Below, piece after piece: positions 1 through 11,544 of a stretch of 64,000 nt of DNA; positions within the stretch are counted from its first letter, which is position 1, and every line of letters begins with the position of its first letter. The translations under genes were made by a program, and so were the position numbers. The DNA comes from Phallus indusiatus. Its lineage: Eukaryota; Basidiomycota; Agaricomycetes; Phallales; Phallaceae. Where the stretch lies: positions 248,001 through 312,000 of the forward strand of contig JAQFWX010000001.1 of assembly GCA_027605045.1 (NCBI GenBank), given 5' to 3'. Below the pieces are notes generated by a model. That model ran no database searches. It saw nothing but the letters and a program-made list of their open reading frames with translations, and had not been told where the DNA came from.

Positions 1-68
1 TCACACACCCAATGTCGGGGAAGTGAAGAAGAGGAACGAAGCCTCTTCTTCCAAATATTGACTTTGCG

Positions 69-612
69 GTGGATAATATCGGAATGCATTCATATACTAT
101 GAGTCAACAGGAAGACATACCGAATGCGACGACGTTACGAGAGCCTGTCGCGTTGGGTGCGGAAATCATATCTTCTCATCTGACTTCCGGTTTCTTTTGG
201 AGGAAGATTTATATAAACTCACGCTTGACGGATGGCACTGGCAAGAGGAGTCTTATGGTAAAGGTAGCGACTGAATCTGTTTCTTGAATATTGTACTTCG
301 ATCACTGGCTAATGATGGCAATTGAGGCCACATTAAAGAGTGTTTAGTATTTAAAGTCGATAAACCCACTTGAATCTCCATCCAATAATGAAGTTTTATG
401 TAGTCGTCCTTGGTTATTTCAGGATTGGTGATAGAAAGTCTAATTTAGCTCAGATAGGGACAATGTTAGCACCGTACTATATGCATAGAGTGGGCTTCAA
501 AACCAAGCAACCGTTTTGGACCCGGAATCTGACCGATTTAGGAATTAACACCAACTCAATATTCGGGAGATATCACAGAACTGGTGCGTACTCTCTCACG
601 AAAACAGATTGA
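69..612 (+). pseudogene. Unrecognised gene remnant, paralogue of the 3452-3838 gene
   Basis: Open segments at 69-287 and 423-612 are separated by a stop-containing stretch. The second segment follows a good 3' splice signal (TATTTCAG at 415-422). It reads IGDRKSNLAQIGTML, later QPFWT, and ends GAYSLTKTD then stop. The coding end at 3631-3838 has the same order of motifs: a G-x-SSLAAQF stretch, EPFWTQDL, and a C-terminal GAYSIEQA. The two loci therefore appear to be diverged duplicates. No 5' exon could be joined cleanly to a start codon here, so this is called a remnant. I do not recognise the protein family and assign no function. Confidence 0.35.
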
Positions 613-1658
613 AACGTTCTTCACTGCTACTGACCATAACTTCTCTTGGATTTTGGTGAACCTATATCCTTTTCGGAAAGATCCTTCGGCAATTCCACTT
701 GAATTCCAGTTCGCATTTTCACTAAAAATTGATGGGAATTGATGGACCAATGTGGAATTTAATAATAATTAATTGGTACCTTATACGGGCATAGAAAATA
801 ATTTAATCAGATCAAAAAATTAAGCGAGAGTTCAGACCGAGTTAGCGAGTGGAGTTTTTGATCAAACTGGGAAAGCAGCTCCAGAGCTGCTTTCCCACTG
901 AACTCCAAACCAAACTCCAAAATTGATTTCCAGAGAATTCCGAGGACGAGTTCAAGACCGAATTCAAGACCGAATTCAGCCCGAGTTCACGTTGGAATTC
1001 ACCTACGTGAAACCCCCTATTGGCACCTAGGTGCTGAATAGACGCTGCTTGACGTAAATAAAACAATATACCAAGGATGTTTTTTTTTGCTTGAACTTGA
1101 ATCTGCCATAAGTTACTATGGCGTATGCGCACAGTGCGGCAGTGATCCGAATAGAGAACTGGCAGCTACGTAACGTATTATGTATTATTATGCTTGAGGT
1201 TACTTTTGTAAGTGAAAAACAAAATTACATAAAGCAAGTTATGTTTTTAAAAGCGAATTCTAATATTTCTAGCATATTAGCTGGTGTATCCTCAGAGGCA
1301 TTGAGCATTTTATACTATTTTATCGTACATAATTAATCATTTATCAGATCCTGAAAGCTCCCAGGAATCGAGAATACTTCCTTCCATTATCGGAAAAATA
1401 AGCTTTGGACATTAAGATATTTGGGCTGAGTGATTATCATCCTTATGTCCTGCCCAGCTCGCTATTAAATGCATAGAAATGTCACAAGAGGAGGTTGGTG
1501 TGTGTCGCTTCCAACGGCCTGAAGTAAAGTCCGATCCCTGGTGCCTGCTACGTGTTTGGTCGTTCAACGTAGCCGCCCAAGGGTCAAGACGATTGAAGTT
1601 ACGTTTCTTGCTATACATGAGATCAACGAATTTATTTTTACCCTGACAAGAACAGAAT
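613..1658. other. Gene-free stretch with hairpin and short tandem repeats
   Basis: No supported gene is seen. The stretch holds a perfect inverted repeat with 13-bp arms (868-880 and 885-897, loop CCAG). About 60 bp further on there is a short run of 15-bp imperfect direct repeats of a 'gaccgaattcaa' type (about 950-985). This looks like repetitive, transposon-derived intergenic DNA. Confidence 0.5.
868..897. repeat. Perfect hairpin, 13-bp arms, 4-nt loop
   Basis: Arms 868-880 and 885-897 are exact reverse complements around a CCAG loop. The palindrome contains overlapping AGCTGC/GCAGCT. No poly-U tract or adjacent gene end suggests a terminator role, so it is recorded as a structural repeat. 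Confidence 0.7.
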
Positions 1659-1666
1659 AGTTAACG

Positions 1667-2494
1667 AGGACCCTGACTAATGCCTATAGAGGCCGGATTT
1701 TTTTTTCGCCATTTTTGGGGTTTTTTGCCCAGTCAATTTTTTCAAAATTTGTCCAAAAATTTTCCAGCATACAGATTTTTTCCCAAAATTTGTCCAAAAC
1801 TTCATTCCGGCCTTTGGGAGGTTGAGTTTTGCGTATTTTCATTCCGGCCTCCCAGGCCTTGAATTTTGCCCGGAAGGGCTCGAAAAGCAGCTAGTTTTAT
1901 TATATATACTAAAATATACGTTGTTTACTGCGAATACAGCTCTAATTCCATTCTGAAAGAGATACCAGCTAATTATCGGCTTTCTGACGTTTTGTTAATT
2001 TCTCCATTGCACTAAAAATGCCTTTGCTATTACCGGTGGTTATAACTCGGGACTTTTGTGGATACAGGTTCTGGATTATCAATGTCGATGATATCCATGA
2101 TATTCATGTTTGATTTTGAGGAAATTGAAGAAGTTTGGGTATTGTTAAGTTTAGAGCGAGTGAGAAAAAAACGGCCATCAAATGCCGTTCTATTCTGATT
2201 TTACACTGCTCACATACATATAATTCGTGCAAAAAAACGGGCATCCAAAAGACTCGAACCAATAACCCCACCTCACAAGAGGTCATCACCCACTACTACC
2301 ACTGATCAACAGCAGCTCTGATGCCCAAAATAAAAATAGGCCTTGTGACCTAAACTGGAGAAATGTCCAAAAAAAAACCGGCATTTTTTCAGAATTTTGT
2401 CAAAAATGTCCATAAAAAGACCAGCATTAGGGTCAAAATCTCGAATTTTTTGTCCAAAAAAAATCGGGCCTCTATAGGCATTAGTCAGGGTCCT
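1667..2494. mobile_element. Non-autonomous hAT-like DNA transposon (MITE-type)
   Basis: The ends are perfect 28-bp terminal inverted repeats at 1667-1694 and 2467-2494 (left end begins AGGACCCTGACTAATGCC). They are flanked by an identical 8-bp direct repeat, AGTTAACG, at 1659-1666 and 2495-2502, the target-site duplication size of hAT elements. Next to the repeats both arms are T/A-rich with repeated 'caaaatttgtccaaaa' blocks in opposite orientation. There is no transposase reading frame in the 828 bp, so movement would need an enzyme supplied elsewhere. The middle carries a tRNA-like segment (2239-2326, minus strand). Confidence 0.85.
2239..2326 (-). other. tRNA-like segment inside the transposon
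   Basis: On the minus strand this 88-nt piece starts GGGCATC and ends GATGCCC, a perfect 7-bp acceptor-type pairing. It contains GATCAGTGGTAG, close to a pol III A box / D-loop, and GGTTCGAGTC, a near-perfect B box / T-loop. The anticodon arm and T stem do not fold into a regular cloverleaf by eye. It is therefore called a tRNA-derived or decayed tRNA sequence and not a functional tRNA gene. Confidence 0.55.
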
Positions 2495-2747
2495 AGTTAA
2501 CGTCGTTTGTATAGCTTCGATTAGCGTACATAATTGCATTTGATGTCCCTGTTTCCTTGTTTCGAACAAAACGAAATAGCACACTGGCTGCTGTAGTTGA
2601 TACAACCCTGATCTTTTTCGCCTGGAGCTAATTATGGTCCGGTTATAGCTCCAGGGGCATAATCTCAGAGTCCCTTGGATGGGATACCACTGCACGAAAT
2701 ATTTTATCGTGCGATTAATTAACTAACCCATTGGGAGGTAAATTTTC

Positions 2748-2755
2748 TATATAAG
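2748..2755 (+). promoter_or_regulatory. TATA box (TATATAAG)
   Basis: TATATAAG lies 65 bp upstream of an ATG at 2820 that opens the region leading to the unrecognised gene with exons at 3452-3838. It is followed by a pyrimidine-rich leader, as in fungal core promoters. Confidence 0.4.
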
Positions 2756-3451
2756 AGAGCCCAAAATCTATCCATTTTTTCATCATCCTACATACTTACA
2801 CACCAATCTTCGTAAAATCATGGGTTTTCAAAGGACCCTCAATATCAAATGGTGTGTTTGGTCGCCATCCTCAGATTGCTCGGGTTGATGCTCACCGTGC
2901 ATAGTGGCAACACCGGCAGGAATCCCATTACACTCTTATTATGTTTTAAAGTCCCTGATCCATCAAAATTGTACTATGATCAGTACCCTGTAGCATGGAG
3001 GTAATGTTCTTGTCCTTGAACATGACTTATCTGACCCATCTTCCATAGAGTTAGTAACTTTACAGGAAAAGGTATACACCATAAAAAGTGCCTTGAAGTG
3101 ACATAAAACACTGATCGTCGGTCGTGTCTTTCTTTAATAGACCATGAGGACATGAGCGCTGCGTATAGTAGTGAGTAAGTGTCCGACCAAAAAAAGTTAT
3201 CAAAACTAGGATGATACCAGATTTTTCGTGGCTAATCCCAGATTAATCCACGGTGATTTTGTTAAGCCCAGTCTGTGGAAAGATATTGATGCGAGTTTTG
3301 TTGATTAATGCAACGTTTATTTATTACACAAACGCATAATTATTATAGCTCGGCCAACACACAACTTCAGAGCAAAGAGAGGACGGAAGTTTGAGATTTA
3401 CGGTATGACCTGAATCATTCCTTACCCCACATTAATGCTTATCATTCACAG

Positions 3452-3838
3452 AGACCGGTAAAAGAGAGTGGGAAAGTCATTATCGCTGAGAATGCTACAA
3501 AATGGAAACAAAATTTTGCAATCGGTATGGTGGAAGGAAATAATACTGCTGTGTCTCTCCTCTATTCCCTTGATATTGGGTATGTTATCATCTGTAGTTC
3601 GCATGAGCCGAGTTTTTAACTCTCCCCAAGAGAAGGATCCAGTCTCGCTGCCCAATTTACGCCTATATTACAAGCATATGTAGTTTCTGACTACCAGGAA
3701 CAATCCGTGTTAAAAGGTGCAATTCAAACCATGGAACCGTTTTGGACTCAAGATTTAGCGGAATACAACGATGAAGCCGTCAACCTTGTGTTCCAAAGGG
3801 ATGTGGCAACCGGGGCTTACTCAATCGAACAAGCATAG
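3452..3838 (+). CDS. 3' exons of an unrecognised protein gene
   Basis: Two exons are readable. The first, 3452-3579, opens after a TTCACAG acceptor. A 51-nt intron follows at 3580-3630, with donor GTATGT, branch-like TTTTTAAC and acceptor CCAAG. The last exon is 3631-3838, stop TAG at 3836-3838. Without splicing there would be an in-frame TAA at 3617-3619; the intron removes it, which argues for a real gene. The frame contains GKVIIAENATKWKQNF in the first exon and EPFWTQDLAEY in the last, ending GAYSIEQA. The 5' part (from an ATG at 2820) could not be resolved: that frame stops quickly, so upstream exons are unknown or broken. The C-terminal part resembles the remnant at 423-612. I do not recognise the family. 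Confidence 0.45.
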
Positions 3839-4376
3839 TTAAATAAAATTGTTTCATCTATTCTGTATGAAGATATAACTAAATCTAAGCAACAAGAGCA
3901 TAGTTAGAGCAGTTAGAAAGGACAACGGTCGCATAATGATCCTGATGACATACAATCCTTAACTCGGATCGAGGTCGAGGCCGCGGTACAATACTAACGT
4001 CGGCCTGTTGAGCTTGCGGGTGGCACCGCGATCATTGCGCATTTGAGCGTGGAGACAGCTATCAAAATCTATACATGATGGGGGAAGGACATAAAATATA
4101 GAGTAGAATTCTATTAAAAGAAAGTGTCATTCAGGTGAACAGGAGATTGTTCCTAAATGCTTATGAAATCTTCTCATCCGCCGCTCTATGTAATCGATAC
4201 TCTCTACTTTCGCCACGGTTTTAGTGTCCGGGAGTTTCCGAGCTTAAAGATGGCTTCCTTTGTAATCCCAAATGTTATTTTTATAAAACTCTACTGTGAA
4301 TGTAGTTTACATAAGCTGCTTCCTCTAGGGAGAATAGGTAGACTGATGAAAAGATCGATTTGTATTCCAACTTTGC
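3839..4376. other. Intergenic, nothing recognised
   Basis: This is the region between the unrecognised + strand gene and the 3' end of the ABC transporter on the other strand. It should hold both polyadenylation regions. No coding or repeat structure was seen. Confidence 0.5.
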
Positions 4377-7300
4377 TCAGGATAATGATGCTCCAGCAGC
4401 AGCATACAGTGCGTCTTTGTCACCACTCTCATCTACCAGAGAACGAAGAAAACCGGAGGAATTCCTCAGCAATGCCTTCGGAGAGTCAAACTCAACCTAG
4501 CGTACGAATTAGCATAACCCACTCAAGACGGATGTCAATAATAAACGTACGATGCGACCTGCGTCAAGGACCATCTATAGATACATTGATAAAACAGAAG
4601 AATAGTTTCAACACTGTGCTCACAATTTTGTCGGCATCCATGATAGTTTGTAAGCGATGTGCTACAGTTAAGACCGTCACATCCTTGTTAAGCTCATGTC
4701 GAAGAGATTCTTGAATGATGGCATCGGTTTTGTAATCTGAAAGAGCTAACTCAAAAGGTGGCCCACGCTATAGATAAAAATCTTACCAATAGCCGAGGTG
4801 GCTTCGTCCAAGATAAGCAGTCTGCTTTCTCGCACTACCGCTCGGGCTAGGGCAATGATCTGGCGCTGACCAACCGACAAATTTCCCCCACCGCGAGAAA
4901 TCGCACTATCTAATGTCATCTTGCTTTCCTCTTCATCTGTTTGAAGTGAAAACAAGCCGGCAGAGCGCAAAGCATTGTTCAACGTTATATCGTCGTATTG
5001 ATCGAAAGGGTCTAAATTCTGGCGTAAAGTGCCGCTTAAAAGTTCAGGCACTTGAGGTATAATTGTGATGTTTGAACGTAGGGCATCTAGATTGATGGCC
5101 GACGTCAGCAGTCCGTCGAAATAGACGTTTCCTTCAGTGACTATGCAGCGAAGAAGTGACAATGTCAAGGAGCTCTAGAAAGCAGTGAATTGGATGGTGT
5201 TATTCAACAAGGATATTGTACTGACTTTACCACTCCCGGTACGCCCAACTGGGTTTGTGATATCAATAATATTTCATGCGAACAGTAGCTTCACATACCA
5301 ATGCCAACACGTTCTCCACTCTTCACTTCGAATGATATATCATGCAGCACTTGTGGCCCGTCCTAACAACAAATGATGAGACAAAAAAGGAGACAAAGTA
5401 AATGAAGAGGCTACTTTAGAATAACGTGCGCAGAGATTCTCGACACGGAGACTGCCAGATGCAGGCCAATAAGCCGGCGGCACACCATCTGATGTGGGTT
5501 TATCCTCTTGCTCAATAACCATATATTGGTGCAGTCGTTCAATACTGCCAAACGGCAATGAACCACCGATTCACTATTATAAAACAAACATACCTATTTC
5601 CTAGGAGGAGCTTGGGTTAGCGGTGGGATCGAGGATATATTTTGCGACTTTACCTTGAACTTCGAATGCGTTCGCCATCCTTACCCAGGTGAGTAACAAA
5701 GATCCGAAAGACACTGCCAAAGTAAGTTCAAAACCCGAGTTGGCCGCAGTGACTCGATCGACATAATAGACAAAGTAGGCAGCAAGACTGCTGGAGAAAA
5801 TACTCCCCAGTGCATCCACACGTATAGTTATCCATCTAGAAAAAGGCGTATGATAAGCAACGCATGCTATATTCTATCACCTTATATGCTGGTACCTATT
5901 TAAATCCCGGTTGAGCAAGGCTGCTCGGGTATAGTTATCGATTTTATTCATCGAGTCTTGCTTGAATTTTGCTTGTGCGCCATAAGCTCTAATAGAGACT
6001 ACGTCGGGGCAAAGTTCGAGCATGTCAGTAGTGGCACAGATTATAAAAAAACATTACTAACTGATTCCTTCAATTGTACTCTGGAAATGCCCCATTACAG
6101 GAGACTTGGCCTTATCTTGTTCCCGTTTAACAGACAACTGCGCTTTGATATAGAGGTGACCCATTATTAAGCCTGCCCCCATTACAAAGAGCCCCATTAT
6201 GCCAAATTTGGGAGTGATGATCACGATGGCAACGAATCGCACAATAATCAGAACCGTAAATTCAAAGACTCCAGACAATAAGTTTGGGATTTGGCTGTCG
6301 ACTGTACGGAAGTGATAGTATCATCGTCAAAAGCATTCGGATAAAAAAGTTTTACTCACGCGACGAAATATCCTGTGTGCATCTTGTTATTACACGTGAT
6401 GTGGGAGTTTTATCCAACCATCTGAAAAAGTTAGCACAGATTTTATTTTGTATGTTTGACGGAGCATTACAAACCTCAACGTAGTACCCAAAACCTTATC
6501 GACCAACTTCTTATGGAGTGTTCGCGCGGAACTGACGGTACCGAGAGTCAACCCAATCTGAGCAATTCCATATACCACTATCATCAAAAGGCTTGAGACT
6601 GCGTATCCACCAAGGTAACTAATGATATATAAGCGATACTTTCTTTTAATAGTGAAGGAATAAACCGACTAGAACACGTCAACCTCTTCTGAAGGATGAG
6701 TTTCGTATTGTGCAGCCCACTGTCCAAGGAACCAGGGCTGAAAAAGTTCTACGGAACATTCAAAAAATGTAGCCGACCAAAATGCAACCCAAAATAAGGT
6801 TGGCCACCGTCCCCCAAACGCTTTGAAATACATTTTCACTGAACATTTTTAGATATCAATATCCCTCAAATGAACGGATGTGGAAAAAAAGATGAACTTA
6901 CACGAGACCCAGCTAAGATGCCCAACACCGCTTTCTTCTTCGAGTACAAGTTTCCCATCCGAAGCACCTTTTACAGCACTGTCACCTGGGCCATTCCCGT
7001 CTGCCTCTACGTCTACTTCCTGATCGGCTTTCTCAACCTCCTTCAAATTCTCAGAAACCTCTCGGCGAAGCTTCGAACTGTGAGATAGCACTTCGTCGAA
7101 CGATCCTTGAGTCGCCACACGCCCGTCTGAACCCAATGATACGACAAGGTCAGCATGCGGACCGAGCATGCTAACGTTGTGGGTCTATAAGTGAGGAAGT
7201 TCAAAGACGATTGAAAACGTGGCTGTCAAGTGCTAGTAACATACCACCATGATTAATGTTCTACCCTTGACTAAGTCTCCCAAGAAGCATTTCTCAACGA

Positions 7301-10300
7301 TCCATTTCGATGTGTGAACGTCCAGTGCGCTGAGAACCTACACACAACATATGAAGACATACAAAAACGAGAGAAAATAGCTCGCATACATCATCCAAGA
7401 TTAAAATTTCAGCATTGGAGTAGATCGCTCGGGCTGGAGGATAGCAAATAATTGTTAATAACCCAGTTATCAGAAAGATGGAAGTCTCAGAGCATACCTA
7501 GAGTGACCCGAGCCTGAAAAGTGAAGTTGTTTCAAGTTTAGTAAAACTTTTCCTTGTAGATTCTGTCCTACCTTCTGGCCACCACTGATAATATAATGAG
7601 TGACGAAACAAGTCAATGAAGAAATCGAGAGCGCCCTTACCTCAGAGTTAATCCCTTCTCCCCAACCTCAGTTAAATCACCAGCGTCGAATAAAGAAAGG
7701 TCACGCGTTAGACTACATTGATGAATAACTAAAAAGGGGAATAATCATGGTGTTAAGCGCGTGATAAACACTGCATAACATTCGTACCTTTTTGATATCG
7801 CTCCTCATCAAAAGAGGAACCGAATACGATATTGTCCTAGATACAAACACGTCGTCACCACGATACACCACGACACGGTGCAGGGTTATGTATGTGAAAA
7901 TCGTACACACCTTAATGGTGTCATTGAGCACCCACGATTCCTGTGCCGCATAAGCAACACCACCAGCACGGGGAAGGTTGTACCACGAATTAGGTGAATA
8001 AGGCATAAAATGCATCTCGCCTGATCATAAACCATACGAAGATCAGCGTTTCGGCATTTAATCGGTACTCCCTTAATTCATAACGAAGAGAACTAACCAA
8101 GAAGAGCCATCAACATGGATGTTTTCCCGGAACCAGTAGATCCGACAATAAGATTAATTTTACCGCGCTTGAACAGGACCTCGTCTTCGACGTTGAGGTG
8201 AAATCGTCTTTTGGATGGTGTAAGGCTTCCGGAGTCAGGTTTTTCGACGGACCAGCTGAATCTAGCGGAACGGAAGCCTATCTTGTCCAAATCCGAGTCC
8301 GAGTCTGAATCCGAGAAAAATCTATCTGCAATGGGATCGTCGGGTTTGGGTGTGTAGATATCGAGCAATTCAGTCTATCATATACATATATACGTGTCAA
8401 AGACGGGCACCCTGAGGAAGAGGCATCACCAGGAACGTACGTCGTTAATAAAGTCGTTTATACGATCCAGTGAGACCTTTCCTTTGATTACCATCGGGAG
8501 AAAGAAGAATATTTGTCGGATTTGAGATTCTAGAACCCAATACACTGACCGAAAATGAAATGTTTAGTCGCGTGACAGCACGGTACGTAACGCGTCCGTA
8601 TCAACTGCTTTGCCTACCTGAGAGTGCTGTGAACACAGTGGCCGCATCCAAAGATCTTCGAAGGACTAGAGCCTTTAAAGAAATGATATGTTAGATCTTG
8701 ACAAAAATGGGTGGTACGTCGACGCACGTAAGTAGCAAAAGTTAGGAGCATCGTCATCATTGGCAAGATGAAACTGCACAAATCACGTTCAGTAAACCAC
8801 AAAGTATGTAGAAAATAATATTTCACGGCGTACTTGATATTATTGAAAGCCATTTCATACATTCGACTTTTCCAAATCCATGAAAGTTCCTGTTCACGCT
8901 TCTTGTCAAGCCGCTCGCTCATCTTGCCTTCCCATCCAAAAAGCTTGACCATGCGGATAACGCTCATAGCTGACGGAATCATACCAATTTAAACAATATA
9001 TATAAAACCAAAATAACACTTACTTTCAGTGGCAGCATCAACACGGCTGTCTCTCTGAATACAATAATCAGTTTGTAACACGAAATTGATAAAGCGCTCG
9101 CCTAACTAACCATCTCTGTGACCTTTTTCGTGGTACTTTGAAGCACGCGTGCCGTCCAAATCGGAAAAGGCAACTGTAGAACCATACCTCCAACGCCTAC
9201 AAACGCGCTCCAACCCAGGATCTTGTATAAATACACAACACAACCGACAGTAAGACATGGGCCGGACAAGAAGGGCTGCATAAACTCGGTAGCATTGCCA
9301 ATAGCTATCAGATCGCTGGATATGAGGTTATTCATCCTTCCAACTAGGTTTTTGGTCTTCTTATCATCGGTGGAGGCAGCGCCTGGAGTGGGAACTGCAG
9401 TAGACGTGGAGGTGTTCAGGGTATCAATGTTAGATTCTGCCAAAGTGCTTCTTTCACCCTCGTCATTATCTGTCTCTTGATCGTCACTGGAAACTGAAGA
9501 CGGCTTAGTCGCAGTCGAGGTGCTTTGATTAAGCGGCGTTTGCGCCGGCTGTGGATCTTTTTTGGAATTAGCCGCCGAGCCTGAGGTGCTCGCGCCTTCG
9601 GGTTCTGCAACCATCCGAATCCGCAAAGAATACTCGAGAACAAGTTGTGTCAAGATTGCTTCGAGGTGCACAAGAACCCGAGATAGGAAGCGATAATACT
9701 GCTGGAAGAGAATCGAGTATGACGTGGGACCGAAGAACATGAGAGCTACCCAGACCCAAGGTCGGACTTGCGTGCCTTCGCCTTTAGTCTCGAGATATTC
9801 AAGGAGGTTTTGTAAAGCGAATGGAGAACTGAGAGCGGCAAAGGTTTGAAGAACCATTATAATAGCGATAATGGTATATTCGGTACGGAAGGTCCATAAG
9901 AGCCCCCATAAAATGTGTGAACGTTTGGTAGGGACAAGCGGGTCTTGTGCAAATGGGTCTATGTGAGAGAAAGCGTGGCGTGATAAGATGGATGAATGGG
10001 AGGTATCAGGAAGGACAGGTAATTCCGCCATTGGAACATGCTCAATTTTCGCGGCACGCCATATAAGAGGATCGAGCCAGTTGAATAAAAGAGCGGAGAG
10101 CAGTGAGGATGTTTGTTCGGGGCTTGGTGGTTTGGTGTCCTGAAATGATTCAGATTCCAAGAGATAAATAAATATGTATACAAACTCACAGTAGGATCTA
10201 CAGGATCATGTCTCCTTGGCGCGATCAGTGGGATTATAATACCCACGAGACTCAATGTCACAATCAACGCCCAGAGAAGCCCGCCGTGGGGAGCATCAAC

Positions 10301-10929
10301 AGGACGGCCAAGAAATGTGCAGAGAGGCGCAAGATCACGAATGAAGAATACAGTCCAGGTGATAAGAAGGAGAATATTGAGATTCAGTTTGAATACTGTA
10401 TGAGTTATTCCCGGCCGTGATATGACGACACCAAGAGCAAGTAACGTATGATATACCTAAACAGAGTTGATTTAGAAAGCTCAAATAAAGAATATGAAGA
10501 AGCAGTTACAAATGCCATCGTCAACCAATAGATAGAGTTTAGATCGTCTGTTTTCTCAGACTTGACTTTGCCAGACAAGACTGACGACAAGCCAACCAGT
10601 GCTAAGCATCCTAGCAGCCTCATTATTTCAGATATCCAAATAACGGAACCTCCATGTTTTTCGACGTGCACTTTGACTTTATCGAAAACAGTTTTTGAGA
10701 TACTTGTGGTTCCATCCACGGTAGAATGTGAATCGTGATCGCGACGCGTCCGGTAGTATAGCGCGATGAGAAAATAAATGAATAGCAACGTAGCCGAGAC
10801 AGCGCTGGCGTGGGCGGGAATGAGCAGAGAGATATCCCATTCTGAGCGCAACTTCACGGTAGTCATCAGTGTAAGCCAAAGTTTAGCCATTGATACCGAT
10901 TGTGTGATTTCACTGTGAACATCGTTCAA
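4377..10929 (-). CDS. ABCC-subfamily (MRP-type) ABC transporter
   Basis: A full-length ATP-driven exporter of about 1,600 residues and about 30 introns. The family moves glutathione conjugates, bile-acid-like anions or drugs across vacuolar or plasma membranes. Order: an N-terminal multi-pass TMD0 (exons 10510-10929 and 10190-10456), a linker, TMD1 (exon 9111-10139 contains a long Ser/Thr/Asp-rich insert), NBD1, TMD2, NBD2. NBD1 shows Walker A GSTGSGKT (about residue 775), signature LSGGQ, Walker B ILILDD and H-loop VTHN. NBD2 shows Walker [10 protein letters not shown], signature LSVGQ, Walker [11 protein letters not shown] and H-loop VAHR. NBD1 has Asp where the catalytic Glu sits, the usual ABCC degenerate site. 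An acidic DSDSDSD stretch precedes NBD1. The stop is TGA at 4377-4379. The start is the first in-frame ATG (10929); an ATG 39 bp inside is possible. Exact exon joins near 6,600-6,700 are least certain. Specific substrate unknown. Confidence 0.92.
5594..5600 (-). other. 7-nt micro-exon of the ABC transporter
   Basis: The exon GAAATAG lies between introns 5601-5653 and 5545-5593, both GT-AG. Including it gives [14 protein letters not shown] across the junction, matching the conserved ABCC stretch before NBD2. Skipping it shifts the frame. Confidence 0.75.
7498..7584 (-). other. Two micro-exons (13 and 16 nt) encoding the NBD1 signature
   Basis: Exon 7572-7584 (13 nt) supplies GGQK of the LSGGQ motif. 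Exon 7498-7513 (16 nt) supplies ARVTL. Each is flanked by GT-AG introns, and joining them restores LTLSGGQKARVTLARA in frame. Confidence 0.8.
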
Positions 10930-11544
10930 ACTTATAAAACAAAAAAAAATTTCTTTTTTTCAAATCAAATTTTCACTGTGGGAATATCATGTTCACGTGA
11001 CTGTTCTGACTCGGGCTTTTCAAAAGTTCTCACACCGGAACCGAGATAAGGTCTCGAGCTTCAAGTTGGTTCGAACCAAAAGCCGATTGCCCTTTTAGCA
11101 ATATTCTAACTTGGATAAAACCTACTTTCTTGAGCTTGGATGTGCCCGTGAGCTCTGAATAGGACTGACATGGGAGAATCCATGCTTTGATAGCAGCTAT
11201 ATTTACATACAAGTGAGATCAATACGCTAATATCCAGCGAGTACAAGGAGGTTCATATATGCTCAAAACATAACATTTAAAGCAATTTAACACCCTGCGC
11301 ATGCCCATGAGTCATGGTGCAGGTCCGTGATTTATTGTGCCAATTAAGTTGAATTGAATGAATGACTTGATTGGAAATTAAATTAAAACGATGTGTTAGC
11401 TATCTTTCGTAGCACCACGTAGAAATAAGGAATTCGCTTCAGAGTTATTATTGTGGTTATATTACATTTCCCTATCTTAATCAGAATGAGTTCCTCACTC
11501 AGTGTCTTTCCCCCTTATCCTTCCTGCCTCGTACGTCGTGTCAC
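10930..11544. other. Intergenic with a copy of the duplicated 3' flank
   Basis: The region holds the promoter side of the ABC gene and the 3' flank of the vWA gene. The stretch about 11150-11330 (agctctgaat...gagtcatggtgcaggtc) recurs in diverged form at about 12890-13045, directly downstream of the next gene. Gene and flank were therefore duplicated together. Confidence 0.65.

Noticed and set aside
4157..4714. Long + strand open frame (185 codons)
   Set aside because: It lies opposite the 3' exons of the ABC transporter, whose minus-strand reading gives the NBD2 H-loop and C-terminus; the + frame has no recognisable domain.
11060..11100. GGTTCGAACC, resembling a tRNA T-loop
   Set aside because: It is a simple palindrome; no acceptor stem, A box or anticodon arm lies at the required distance.
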